Positions 1 to 6,224 are shown, counted from the first letter of the stretch. The stretch is 6,929 nucleotides of DNA from Capsulimonas sp. (GCA_025963815.1 JAOQAA010000398.1:1-6929); one strand, 5' to 3'. Notes: generated from the letters alone by a model not told the origin. Numbers and translations are program-made.

Positions 1-414
1 GAGACAGGGGATGAAACGCCGAATATCGGCTTTGATTCTCATGCTCCATTGCCTCTCCCGCCCGAAGTGAAATACACGCGGCCCGACCTTGACGGCGTTC
101 GGCTTCAGCAGCCGCGCTCCGCTTCGCCAACGCGGCCCGCATCGAAAGCGGACAGCGACCCGAACCTGTTGACCCAGGGCGTGCAGGGGTACGGGGTCGC
201 GATCACGGCGGCGATCACCCTTGGGGTCACTATTTTTGGCTTTGTCCTGATTGGGCATCTTCTCGACGGACGCTTCAATCGAACGGGCGCCATTCCATGG
301 TTTACGATCTGCGGCGTTCTGCTGGGAGCGGTCGGCGGATTTACGAATATGATCCGTCTGCTCACAAGTACGTCGAAGAACCGGAACCGGGATGATCGAA
401 ACGAAAAACGATAA
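1..414 (+). CDS. atpZ: AtpZ-like ATP synthase accessory membrane protein, 5' end open
   Basis: Small membrane protein of the AtpZ (ATPase gene 1) family, usually encoded first in ATP synthase operons and linked to enzyme assembly or Mg2+/Ca2+ transport; the exact role is unsettled. Counting from a TTG at 49 the protein has 121 residues, with two membrane segments (about 49-71 and 83-105) separated by the family-like stretch LLDGRF...IPWFTICGVLLG, and a basic tail. The frame has no stop back to position 1 and codons upstream look coding, while no start (TTG 49, TTG 169, GTG 181) has a good ribosome binding site. The true start is therefore probably left of the window, giving an unusually long polar, proline-rich N-terminus of 60 or more residues. 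The end overlaps the next gene by 23 bases, which suggests translational coupling. The family call is fairly safe; the start is unknown. Confidence 0.75.
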   Translation, partial: ETGDETPNIGFDSHAPLPLPPEVKYTRPDLDGVRLQQPRSASPTRPASKADSDPNLLTQGVQGYGVAITAAITLGVTIFGFVLIGHLLDGRFNRTGAIPWFTICGVLLGAVGGFTNMIRLLTSTSKNRNRDDRNEKR

Positions 415-886
415 CACGCCGAAGACGGACGACATTGAGCCCCCGAAGCCGGGTGGCCTGCCGCCGTTCATCCAGATCGCGCGCGGCGTGTTCTGGCTGG
501 ATCTGGCGATTGTGGCCGTGCTGTTCTTCATCGGCAGCATGTGGCTGGGACTGGGCGCGCTGGCCGGCGCCGTGACGGGATTCGCCGTCATCTGGACGCT
601 GCATCTGGTGAGCCGGGTTGTCCCGCAATATTTTCTCGAATCCGAGCGCGACCGCCGGGCCGGCCTGCGCTTCGGCAATACGGCCTCGGCGCGCAACGCC
701 GCGCTGTTTCGGCTCGCTGGATTGCTGCTAGCGAAGTACGCCGGACTGACCGTGGGAATGATGCTGCTCTTTCAGTTTGCGCGGCAGCATATCATTCCGT
801 TTCTGCTGACGTTTACTGTCAGCTTCAGCATTACGCAGCTTGGAATTCTGATCTCCGCGGCGCGCCTTTCGCGCATCCGCAAATGA
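392..886 (+). CDS. atpI: ATP synthase subunit I-like protein (AtpI)
   Basis: A 164-residue, four-helix membrane protein in the position where atpI is found, between atpZ and atpB. AtpI is known as an accessory that helps assemble the c-ring and is not part of the final enzyme. Predicted membrane segments lie at about 32-50, 52-72, 106-127 and 133-155, after a polar, proline-rich N-terminus of about 25 residues; the C-terminus is basic (RLSRIRK). The start ATG at 392 lies inside the end of atpZ and has only a weak purine-rich stretch (GGAACCGGG) before it, consistent with coupling to atpZ translation. There is no conserved catalytic motif, so the name rests on topology, size and context rather than on signature residues. 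Confidence 0.7.
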   Translation: MIETKNDNTPKTDDIEPPKPGGLPPFIQIARGVFWLDLAIVAVLFFIGSMWLGLGALAGAVTGFAVIWTLHLVSRVVPQYFLESERDRRAGLRFGNTASARNAALFRLAGLLLAKYAGLTVGMMLLFQFARQHIIPFLLTFTVSFSITQLGILISAARLSRIRK

Positions 887-928
887 TCGCCCTGAACTTT
901 CGACTTCATTAAGGATACGAGTACCGAT

Positions 929-1651
929 ATGCCGACAGAGCCGCTTGAACATCCAAGTCTGGTCACATGTATTGTCTACGGACTGCTAATCAGCGCAGTC
1001 CTGCTGGGTTTCGGCATCGCCGCCGTCAGCAACCCGCAGCGTGTGCCGGGACGGCTTCAAAACTTCTTTGAGTTTACGATCAGCGGTCTGCGCAATCTGT
1101 TCATGGGGCTGCTTGGGCCGAACGGCGCCGCGCATGTGCCGGTAGTTACCGCGCTGTTTCTGTACATCCTGCTGGCGAACTTACTATCCGTCACGCCCGG
1201 CAAAGCGCCGACTTCGAACCTCAGCGTCAATCTGGGCATGTCCATCTTTGTGTTCTTCTATGTCCAATATTGGTCCATCAAGACGAAGGGCTTCGCCGGT
1301 TACTTGAAGCACTTCACCGGTCCCGGCATCTGGTGGCTGGTGCCGCTGTTCCTGGTCACGGAGATCGTCGGCGCGCTGGCTCAGCCGCTGTCGCTCGCGA
1401 TGCGTCTTTACGGAAATATCTACGGCGAAGACTACATCTCGTACATCGTGACCCATGTGGTCAATCCCAGCCACATCCCGGCGCAGATCCTGGTTTACTT
1501 CCTGATGCTGTTCACCGGAGTTCTTCAGGCGGGTATCTTCGCACTGCTGTCTTCGGCTTATATCGGGCTCGCCACTGCGGACCATAGTCATGACGGCGAG
1601 CATGGTCACACGGAAGACGCGATCCTGTCGGGAACGACGGCTTCGCACTAA
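929..1651 (+). CDS. atpB: F-type ATP synthase subunit a
   Basis: Subunit a forms the two proton half-channels of the membrane Fo sector and faces the rotating c-ring. The 240-residue protein has the signature around the essential arginine: [11 protein letters not shown], with R159 matching E. coli aR210. D168, next to E167, aligns with aE219, and Q200 in the last helix ([11 protein letters not shown]) aligns with aQ252. The PTSNLSVNL segment (94-102) matches the conserved region before the third helix. The basic residue usual before the PLSL motif is Q152 here. The C-terminus after residue 216 is a His/Asp/Glu-rich tail ([13 protein letters not shown]). ATG 929 is preceded by AAGGA at 911-915, a rather long 13-base spacing. 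A 42-base gap separates it from atpI. Confidence 0.95.
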   Translation: MPTEPLEHPSLVTCIVYGLLISAVLLGFGIAAVSNPQRVPGRLQNFFEFTISGLRNLFMGLLGPNGAAHVPVVTALFLYILLANLLSVTPGKAPTSNLSVNLGMSIFVFFYVQYWSIKTKGFAGYLKHFTGPGIWWLVPLFLVTEIVGALAQPLSLAMRLYGNIYGEDYISYIVTHVVNPSHIPAQILVYFLMLFTGVLQAGIFALLSSAYIGLATADHSHDGEHGHTEDAILSGTTASH

Positions 1652-1742
1652 TATTTCGCTACAGCGCATCACGCGCTCGAAAAGTTTCGCAATCGCTACG
1701 CAAATTTCAACGGAACGACATTCAAGGAGATTGTTCACTCAC
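1652..1742 (+). promoter_or_regulatory. atpE leader: small hairpin and strong ribosome binding site
   Basis: The longest gap inside the operon (91 bases) precedes atpE. It contains a 5-bp hairpin (AGCGC 1663-1667, GCGCT 1673-1677, loop ATCAC), then a comparatively A/T-rich, unstructured stretch, then AAGGAGA at 1724-1730. An in-frame TTG at 1731 directly abuts this site and is too close to be used, so ATG 1743 (12 bases downstream) is the start. In other bacteria atpE is translated more strongly than its neighbours to supply many c subunits per enzyme; this leader fits that, but the link is inferred. Confidence 0.45.
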
Positions 1743-2018
1743 ATGGCAGGAATTTACTTTGGCCTTCTGGCCCTCGGAGCCGCTCTCGTTCTTCCGCTCG
1801 CCGCTATCGGCGCGGGCATTGGTCAGGGAATGGCCGCTTTCTCCGCGCTGCAGGGCATTGCCCGTCAGCCGGAAGCTGCGGATAAGATCCAGACGACGAT
1901 GTTCATCTGTCTGGGAATCATCGAAGCGCTGGCGATCTACGCGTTCGTCATCTTCTTCATTCTTTTCACCAAGTTCCCGACCGCGGAACAGGTCACGCAG
2001 CTGCTGACCGCTCACTAA
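1743..2018 (+). CDS. atpE: F-type ATP synthase subunit c
   Basis: Subunit c is the proteolipid that forms the rotating membrane ring. The 91-residue hairpin protein has helix 1 with a GxGxGxG packing motif (G23-A-G25-I-G27-Q-G29), the polar loop ARQPEA (40-45) that contacts gamma/epsilon, and helix 2 with the ion-carrying carboxylate E61 in [13 protein letters not shown]28 and Y66 match residues of the sodium-binding site of Ilyobacter-type c subunits, but the Ser after the Glu is Ala here (A62). This is the combination I recall in proton-driven chloroplast c subunits, so H+ coupling is more likely. The reading frame stays open upstream to 1590, but that stretch lacks coding character; ATG 1743 gives the family length. 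Confidence 0.96.
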   Translation: MAGIYFGLLALGAALVLPLAAIGAGIGQGMAAFSALQGIARQPEAADKIQTTMFICLGIIEALAIYAFVIFFILFTKFPTAEQVTQLLTAH

Positions 2019-2025
2019 GCTACTA

Positions 2026-2039
2026 GCAGGCAGTCCTGC
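2026..2039 (+). other. short hairpin between atpE and atpF
   Basis: GCAGG (2026-2030) and CCTGC (2035-2039) are exact inverted repeats around the loop CAGT, between the atpE stop and the weak ribosome binding region (CGGGAT, about 2039-2044) of atpF. A 5-bp stem could slow ribosomes or protect the upstream mRNA end, helping atpE outproduce atpF. It is short enough to be chance, and no T-run follows, so it is not a terminator. Confidence 0.3.
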
Positions 2040-2049
2040 GGGATAAATA

Positions 2050-2625
2050 ATGGAAGAGATTTTACACGCACTTGGAATAGAGCCCCAGCTGATCATTACG
2101 CAGCTGATCGGTTTCATCGTGCTGCTCGTCCTCTTGCAAAAGTTCGTATTCTCGAAAATCGGCGTCATTCTTGACGAGCGTCAAGCGACGATCAAGAAGA
2201 CTTACGATCAGCTCGACGCCGACCGCCTCGCAATGGAGCAGTCGCGCAAGGAATACGAGCAGCGTCTCGCCGGCATCGAAGCCGAGGCGCGCGAGAAGAT
2301 TCAGGCCGCCGTCAAGGAAGCGCAGACTCTGCGCGATAACCTGGTGGCGGACGCGCAGCAGCAGGCGGAAGCGATTATCGAAAAGGGACGCAGCGACAGC
2401 GAAAGCGAACGGCAGAAGGCGTTCCTGGAGATGCGCCGGCAAATCGTCGGCCTCGCCATGACCGCCGCCGGCAAAGTGATCGGCGAATCGCTCGATCCCG
2501 CCCGGCACACCGCCCTGGTCGATGACTTCATCGGCAGCGTCGGCGCCGGCTCGATCGTTGAGCACGGCCGCGGCGTCAGCGGAAACGCGATCGGCAGCAG
2601 CGCCCAGACGGGGACGGTCGCCTAA
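2050..2625 (+). CDS. atpF: F-type ATP synthase subunit b
   Basis: Subunit b is the membrane-anchored peripheral stalk that holds the catalytic head still; two copies are needed, and no second b-like gene (b') is present here. The 191-residue protein has one N-terminal membrane helix (about 12-34), the conserved post-membrane segment with LDERQATIKK (41-50), and a long charged coiled coil (about 42-150) rich in Glu, Arg, Lys, Ala and Gln. The usual C-terminal segment ends around ESLDPARHTALVDDFI (146-161). About 25-30 further residues, rich in Gly and Ser, extend past this, making it longer than the typical 155-170 residues. ATG 2050 is the first residue of a normal b subunit. The stop overlaps the atpH start by one base (TAATG). 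Confidence 0.94.
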   Translation: MEEILHALGIEPQLIITQLIGFIVLLVLLQKFVFSKIGVILDERQATIKKTYDQLDADRLAMEQSRKEYEQRLAGIEAEAREKIQAAVKEAQTLRDNLVADAQQQAEAIIEKGRSDSESERQKAFLEMRRQIVGLAMTAAGKVIGESLDPARHTALVDDFIGSVGAGSIVEHGRGVSGNAIGSSAQTGTVA

Positions 2626-3185
2626 TGAAAGATACTCGAGTCGCAAAGCGATACGCAGCGGCGTTGTTCAGCGTCGCCCAGCGCGACGGGATCATTGATT
2701 CCGTCGCCGAGGACCTGACGCTGGTGGAGCGCTTCCTTGCGGAAGTGCCTTACCTGCGCGAGGTCCTGCTCCAGCCGCTCGTGTCGGATGAGCAGAAGAC
2801 AAAGGTGGCGAGCGACGCATTTGGGGACCGTGTTACGGCGACCACGCTGAGCTTCCTCCAGCTGCTGATCCGCAAGGGACGCGAGGAGCTTGTCGGCGAG
2901 ACGATCCGTGATTTCCGTGAACTGCTGGCGGAGTTCCACAACGTGGTCGACGCCACCGCGACCACAGCTGTTCCGCTGACCGGAGAGCAGACCGACCGAC
3001 TGGTCGGAAGCCTGCGGACACTGACTGGCAAAACCGTACAATTGACCACGCATGTCGATCCCGCCATTCTTGGCGGCGTCGTCGTGCGGATTGGGGACAC
3101 GGTCATCGACGGAAGCGTCCGTGGCCGCCTGGAGAACCTGGAAGCGCATTTGCTTGGGTCCCGCACACAGGGAGGAGCTATTTAA
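2625..3185 (+). CDS. atpH: F-type ATP synthase subunit delta
   Basis: Subunit delta (OSCP in mitochondria) caps the alpha3beta3 head and joins it to the b stalk. The 186-residue protein has the typical N-terminal motif VAKRYAAALFSVA (6-18), an all-helical N-terminal domain to about residue 110, and the C-terminal OSCP signature DPAILGGVVVRIGDTVIDGS (145-164) followed by RGRLENL. Length is normal for the family. Its ATG shares one base with the atpF stop, so translation is likely coupled. Its last codons contain the ribosome binding site of atpA, and its TAA directly touches the atpA start in the same reading frame. Confidence 0.95.
   Translation: MKDTRVAKRYAAALFSVAQRDGIIDSVAEDLTLVERFLAEVPYLREVLLQPLVSDEQKTKVASDAFGDRVTATTLSFLQLLIRKGREELVGETIRDFRELLAEFHNVVDATATTAVPLTGEQTDRLVGSLRTLTGKTVQLTTHVDPAILGGVVVRIGDTVIDGSVRGRLENLEAHLLGSRTQGGAI
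3171..3177 (+). promoter_or_regulatory. ribosome binding site deciding the TTG start of atpA
   Basis: GGAGGAG lies inside the last codons of atpH, 8 bases before TTG 3186. An in-frame stop (TAA, the atpH stop) sits immediately upstream of that TTG, and the encoded N-terminus [12 protein letters not shown] matches the usual start of alpha subunits. This fixes the non-ATG start with good certainty. Confidence 0.9.
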
Positions 3186-4700
3186 TTGGCCATCAAGCCG
3201 GAAGAAATTACGTCTATCCTCGAGCGAGAGCTCGATAGCTATAAGTCGCAGATCGAGGAAGTCGGCGTCGGCACCATCCTGCAGGTCGGCGACGGCATCG
3301 CGCGCATCTACGGTCTCAAGGACTGCATGGTCGGAGAGCTCCTGGAGTTCCCCGGCGGCATTCAGGGCATGGCGCTGAACCTCGAAGAGGACAACGTCGG
3401 CGCTGTTCTTCTCGGATCCGAAACCGGCATCCGTGAAGGCGATACCGTCAAGCGCACGGGCAAGATCGTTCAGATCCCCGTCGGCGAGGCCCTCATCGGC
3501 CGCGTCGTGAACGCACTGGGAGAGCCGATTGACGACAAGGGACCGATTGCCGCCACCGAGTTCGCGCTTCTTGAGAGCGTGTCCCCGGGCGTCGTCGACC
3601 GCCAGCCCGTCAAGGAGCCTCTCCAGACCGGCATCAAGGCGATCGACTCGATGATCCCGATCGGTCGCGGTCAGCGTGAGCTGATCATCGGCGACCGCGG
3701 AACGGGCAAGACCGCAATCGCGATCGACACGATCATCAACCAGAAGACCACGGATGTCTATTGTATCTACGTTGCTATCGGCCAGAAGGCCAGCACCGTG
3801 GCTGCAATCATCCGCACCCTGGAAGAAGCCGGCGCGATGGAGTACACCACCGTTGTCGCCGCGACCGCCAACGACCCCGCGTCGCAGCAGTACATCTCCC
3901 CGTACACGGGAGCCTGTATCGGCGAGTGGTTCCGCGATAACGGCAAGCATGCGCTGATCGTTTACGATGATCTGTCGAAGCAGGCCGTGGCGTACCGCCA
4001 GGTCTCTCTGCTGCTCCGCCGGCCTCCGGGCCGCGAGGCGTATCCGGGCGACGTCTTCTACCTGCACTCCCGCTTGCTGGAGCGTGCGGCGAAGCTGTCC
4101 AAGGAGCGTGGCGGCGGCTCGCTGACGGCGCTGCCGATCATCGAGACCCAGGCGGGCGATGTTTCGGCGTACATCCCGACCAACGTTATCTCGATCACCG
4201 ACGGCCAGATCTTCCTTGAGAGCGACCTGTTCAACGCCGGTGTCCGCCCTGCGGTTAACGTCGGTATCTCCGTCTCTCGCGTCGGCGGCTCCGCCCAGAC
4301 AAAGGCGATGAAGGACAAGAACGTCGCTGGACGATTGAAGCTCGAACTGGCGCAGTTCCGCGAAGTTCAGGCCTTCTCGCAGTTCGCTTCTGACCTGGAC
4401 AAAGCGACCCAAGCGCAGCTCGCGCGCGGTCTTCGCCTCGTCGAGATCCTGAAGCAGCCGCAGAACCAGCCGCTCCCGCTGGAGAAGCAGGTCCCGGCGA
4501 TCTTCGCCGCGACGTCCGGTTTCCTGGACAGTCTGCCGGTCGAATCGGTCCGCCGCTTCGAAAGCGAGTTCCTGGCGTTCCTGAGCGAGAAGTATCCGGA
4601 CGTACCGGAAGCCATCGCCCGCGATAAGGCGCTCAGCGAAACCACCGTGGACTCGCTCCGCAAGTCGCTGACTGAGTTCAAGGGTCTCTTCAAAGCGTAA
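3186..4700 (+). CDS. atpA: F-type ATP synthase subunit alpha
   Basis: Alpha alternates with beta in the catalytic head; it binds nucleotide at the non-catalytic sites and supplies the arginine finger to catalysis. The 504-residue length is normal. Visible are the N-terminal beta-barrel (about 25-95), the P-loop at 169-176, the Walker B strand ALIVYDD (256-262), the [20 protein letters not shown] block (280-299), the [20 protein letters not shown] segment (311-330), and the arginine finger R365 in ISVSRVGG. The C-terminal helical domain contains ASDLDKATQ (401-409). The P-loop reads GDRGTGKT where GDRQTGKT is the rule, so residue 172 is Gly instead of Gln. The start is TTG with a strong ribosome binding site. 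No atpG follows; a terminator begins 18 bases after the stop. Confidence 0.98.
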   Translation: MAIKPEEITSILERELDSYKSQIEEVGVGTILQVGDGIARIYGLKDCMVGELLEFPGGIQGMALNLEEDNVGAVLLGSETGIREGDTVKRTGKIVQIPVGEALIGRVVNALGEPIDDKGPIAATEFALLESVSPGVVDRQPVKEPLQTGIKAIDSMIPIGRGQRELIIGDRGTGKTAIAIDTIINQKTTDVYCIYVAIGQKASTVAAIIRTLEEAGAMEYTTVVAATANDPASQQYISPYTGACIGEWFRDNGKHALIVYDDLSKQAVAYRQVSLLLRRPPGREAYPGDVFYLHSRLLERAAKLSKERGGGSLTALPIIETQAGDVSAYIPTNVISITDGQIFLESDLFNAGVRPAVNVGISVSRVGGSAQTKAMKDKNVAGRLKLELAQFREVQAFSQFASDLDKATQAQLARGLRLVEILKQPQNQPLPLEKQVPAIFAATSGFLDSLPVESVRRFESEFLAFLSEKYPDVPEAIARDKALSETTVDSLRKSLTEFKGLFKA

Positions 4701-4717
4701 CTTACGCTGAATTCCGA

Positions 4718-4767
4718 GCCCTCTTTCCATGGTAAACTCTTACCTTGGAAAGAGGGCTTTTTGTTTT
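4718..4767 (+). terminator. strong intrinsic terminator after atpA
   Basis: Arms 4718-4735 and 4740-4757 are 18-base inverted repeats with a single mismatch, closed by the loop ACTC. They begin and end with GCCCTCTTTCC / GGAAAGAGGGC. TTTTTGTTTT follows at 4758-4767. This is a textbook Rho-independent terminator and ends the ATP synthase transcript after atpA. A separate small inverted repeat, AGCGTAA/TTACGCT (4694-4700 and 4702-4708), spans the atpA stop codon just before it. Confidence 0.93.
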
Positions 4768-4825
4768 GATGGTGTTCTAATCTCGGGAATGTAAAATTAC
4801 GCCGATAGCTATCGAGGAGAGAATT
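4768..4825 (+). promoter_or_regulatory. putative promoter and leader of the aminopeptidase gene, with 12-bp palindrome
   Basis: After the terminator the next gene needs its own promoter. TAAAAT (4792-4797) is a fair -10 candidate; I see no convincing -35 at standard spacing. A start of transcription around 4804 would fall at the perfect palindrome CGATAGCTATCG (4803-4814), which could be an operator or simply part of the leader. GAGGAGA (4814-4820) is a good ribosome binding site 5 bases before ATG 4826. The binding site is certain; promoter and operator are tentative. Confidence 0.45.
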
Positions 4826-5935
4826 ATGAACGATCCCCGTTTGACAAAATGGGCCGATACGATGACCCAGTATAGTCTGAGCCTTAAGCCTGGACAGCAG
4901 CTTCTGATCCGTGTGGAGGAGGCTGGCGTACCGCTGGCGCGTGAGGTCTACGCATCAGCCCTGCGCCAAGGCGCGCATCCCCACGTTCAAGTGCTGCTCG
5001 ATGGTTTGGATGAAGTCTTCTTGACCACGGCCAGAGACGCACAATTGGAATTCGTTTCTCCCATCCGTAAGTTCGAGTTCGAGACAGTGGACGCGCTCTG
5101 CACGATCATGGCGCCGACGAACACTGCGAGGCTGTCTGGAGTCGATCCCGCGCGGCAGGCGAAGGCGCAGAAGGCCAACAGCGTGATCCGTAAGTCGCTG
5201 TCCGAGCGCGGGGCGAAGAAAGCCGACTGGGTTCTCACGCTCTATCCTACGCCGGCGGCGGCTCAGAACGCAGGCATATCTCTGCGGGCCTATGAAGATT
5301 TCGTGATGTCCGCGATGTTTCTGGACCAGGACGATCCCGCCGAAGCCTGGCGCGAGTTTTCCAAAAAGCAGCAGCACTATGTCGATTATCTGAACGGCGT
5401 GAAGCATCTGCGCTTTGTCGCCGTCGATACGGATATCACGATGTCCGTCGAAGGCCGCCGCTGGGTCAACTCCGACGGGCATCGCAACTTTCCGAGCGGC
5501 GAAGTGTTCTCAGGTCCAGTAGAGAACTCCGTCAATGGACGCGTGCGCTACACGTTCCCCACGGCCCATCTGGGCCACGAAGTACATGACATTCAATTGA
5601 CGTTTGAGAGTGGCCGCGTGGTGAAGGCGGAAGCCTCCAGTGGCCTGGAGTTTTTAGAAGAGATGCTGGAGACCGACGCCGGGGCGCGAACGCTGGGCGA
5701 AGTCGCAATCGGCAACAACTACGGCGTGAAGCGTTATACCCGCAACACCCTCTACGATGAGAAGATCGGCGGCACGTTCCATCTGGCGCTCGGCAACGCC
5801 TATCCGGAGACCGGCGGCGTCAACTCCTCGGCGGTCCATTGGGACATGGTCTGCGATATGCGTCTCGAGGCGGGTGGGGGAGCGATCTACGCTGACGGGG
5901 TGGTAATCCATGAAAACGGGGAATGGAAGATTTAA
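4826..5935 (+). CDS. M29-family metalloaminopeptidase (thermophilic aminopeptidase type)
   Basis: Cytosolic aminopeptidase that removes N-terminal residues from peptides using two metal ions; family M29 includes AmpS, aminopeptidase T and PepS. The 369-residue length is at the short end for the family. The expected ligands and catalytic residues are in order: E226 in NFPSGEVFSGP, E292 in LGEVAIGNN, H319 and Y326 in GGTFHLALGNAYPETGG, and H338 and D340 in SSAVHWDMVCD. There is no signal peptide or membrane segment. The N-terminal half (about 1-190) is the family's substrate-access domain, with KPGQQLLIRVE near the start. ATG 4826 has a strong ribosome binding site. It lies behind its own promoter region and is functionally unrelated to the ATP synthase. 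Substrate preference cannot be told from sequence. Confidence 0.93.
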   Translation: MNDPRLTKWADTMTQYSLSLKPGQQLLIRVEEAGVPLAREVYASALRQGAHPHVQVLLDGLDEVFLTTARDAQLEFVSPIRKFEFETVDALCTIMAPTNTARLSGVDPARQAKAQKANSVIRKSLSERGAKKADWVLTLYPTPAAAQNAGISLRAYEDFVMSAMFLDQDDPAEAWREFSKKQQHYVDYLNGVKHLRFVAVDTDITMSVEGRRWVNSDGHRNFPSGEVFSGPVENSVNGRVRYTFPTAHLGHEVHDIQLTFESGRVVKAEASSGLEFLEEMLETDAGARTLGEVAIGNNYGVKRYTRNTLYDEKIGGTFHLALGNAYPETGGVNSSAVHWDMVCDMRLEAGGGAIYADGVVIHENGEWKI

Positions 5936-6022
5936 AAAATGCCTAGGTTTCACGGGGGCTGCTCATCGGGATGCTGGTGGCGTTGTTCCAATAAGAACCG
6001 AGCGTAAAGTCAGACAAAAGAA

Positions 6023-6166
6023 CCCGAGTATAAAACTCGGGCCTTGGGAGTCGCTTTGCGACTAGACGTCCGTTCCGGACTGAGAACTAGGCCATCGAAT
6101 GCCAATTCTGTAGTCCGGGACGGACGTCTGGCCGAAGGCTTCCAATACCCGGGTTTTACACCCGGG
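6023..6166. repeat. REP/BIME-like element: two inverted units of three hairpins each
   Basis: The left unit (6023-6081) holds three tandem hairpins: CCCGAGT/ACTCGGG around ATAAA (6023-6041), AGTCGC/GCGACT around TTT (6049-6063), and GTCCG/CGGAC around TTC (6068-6080). The right unit (6112-6166) carries the same three in mirror order: GTCCG/CGGAC around GGA (6113-6125), GCC/GGC around GAA (6131-6139), and CCCGGGT/ACCCGGG around TTTAC (6148-6166). The units are near-complements; 6064-6081 and 6112-6129 pair at 17 of 18 positions. The whole can therefore also fold as one long hairpin around a 30-base centre (6082-6111) that is itself partly self-complementary. No coding potential and no T-runs. 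The layout resembles paired REP sequences (BIMEs) between genes; copy number elsewhere in the genome is unknown. Confidence 0.7.
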
Positions 6167-6189
6167 GAACGTATGAGCTGGCGTTTCCG

Positions 6190-6209
6190 AAAAACCTATC
6201 CCTAGGATA
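6190..6209 (-). terminator. possible weak intrinsic terminator of the reverse-strand gene
   Basis: Read on the reverse strand, TATCC (6209-6205) and GGATA (6201-6197) form a 5-bp stem around TAG, followed by GG and TTTTT (6194-6190). It lies about 13 bases after the tandem stop of the reverse gene. The position and T-run fit a terminator, but the stem is short and partly A/T. Confidence 0.4.
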
Positions 6210-6224
6210 TGCGGTCGCGGCTTA

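Larger units (their letters stand above)
5936..6224. other. 289-bp non-coding gap between convergent genes
   Basis: No credible gene lies here. From left to right it holds about 85 bases of unassigned sequence (5936-6020), the paired-hairpin element (6023-6166), and about 55 bases including a weak reverse-strand terminator (6190-6209). CCTAGG occurs once on each side of the element (5942-5947 and 6201-6206), and TAGGTTT (5944-5950) is inverted as AAACCTA (6192-6198), so an outer, weaker symmetry may frame it. I find no clear intrinsic terminator for the aminopeptidase gene; the hairpin element may serve instead. Confidence 0.6.

Noticed and set aside
11..70. A 19-residue frame with a purine-rich stretch before its ATG
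   Set aside because: Very short, overlaps the atpZ frame that is open through the same region, and its product resembles nothing known.
1590..1742. Upstream extension of the atpE frame, giving a 142-residue version
   Set aside because: The extension overlaps the end of atpB and the non-coding leader and its translation lacks coding character. The strong ribosome binding site and family length support ATG 1743.
2622..4730. A 702-codon open frame on the reverse strand, antisense to atpH and atpA
   Set aside because: It is the complement of two certain genes in a GC-rich genome, where codon bias keeps antisense frames free of stops. Its translation is low-complexity Arg/Asp/Leu-rich and resembles no protein family I know, and it runs into the atpA terminator region.
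5947..5994. A short stretch translating as GLLIGMLVALFQ followed by a stop, like the tail of a membrane protein
   Set aside because: An in-frame TAG lies directly upstream at 5944-5946 and only about 15 codons are open. It could be a relic of a lost gene, but chance is as likely.
6023..6166. Reading the paired hairpins as a CRISPR array or a tRNA
   Set aside because: There are only two units, in inverted rather than direct orientation, with no equal spacers. No anticodon arm, T-loop or CCA end is present.
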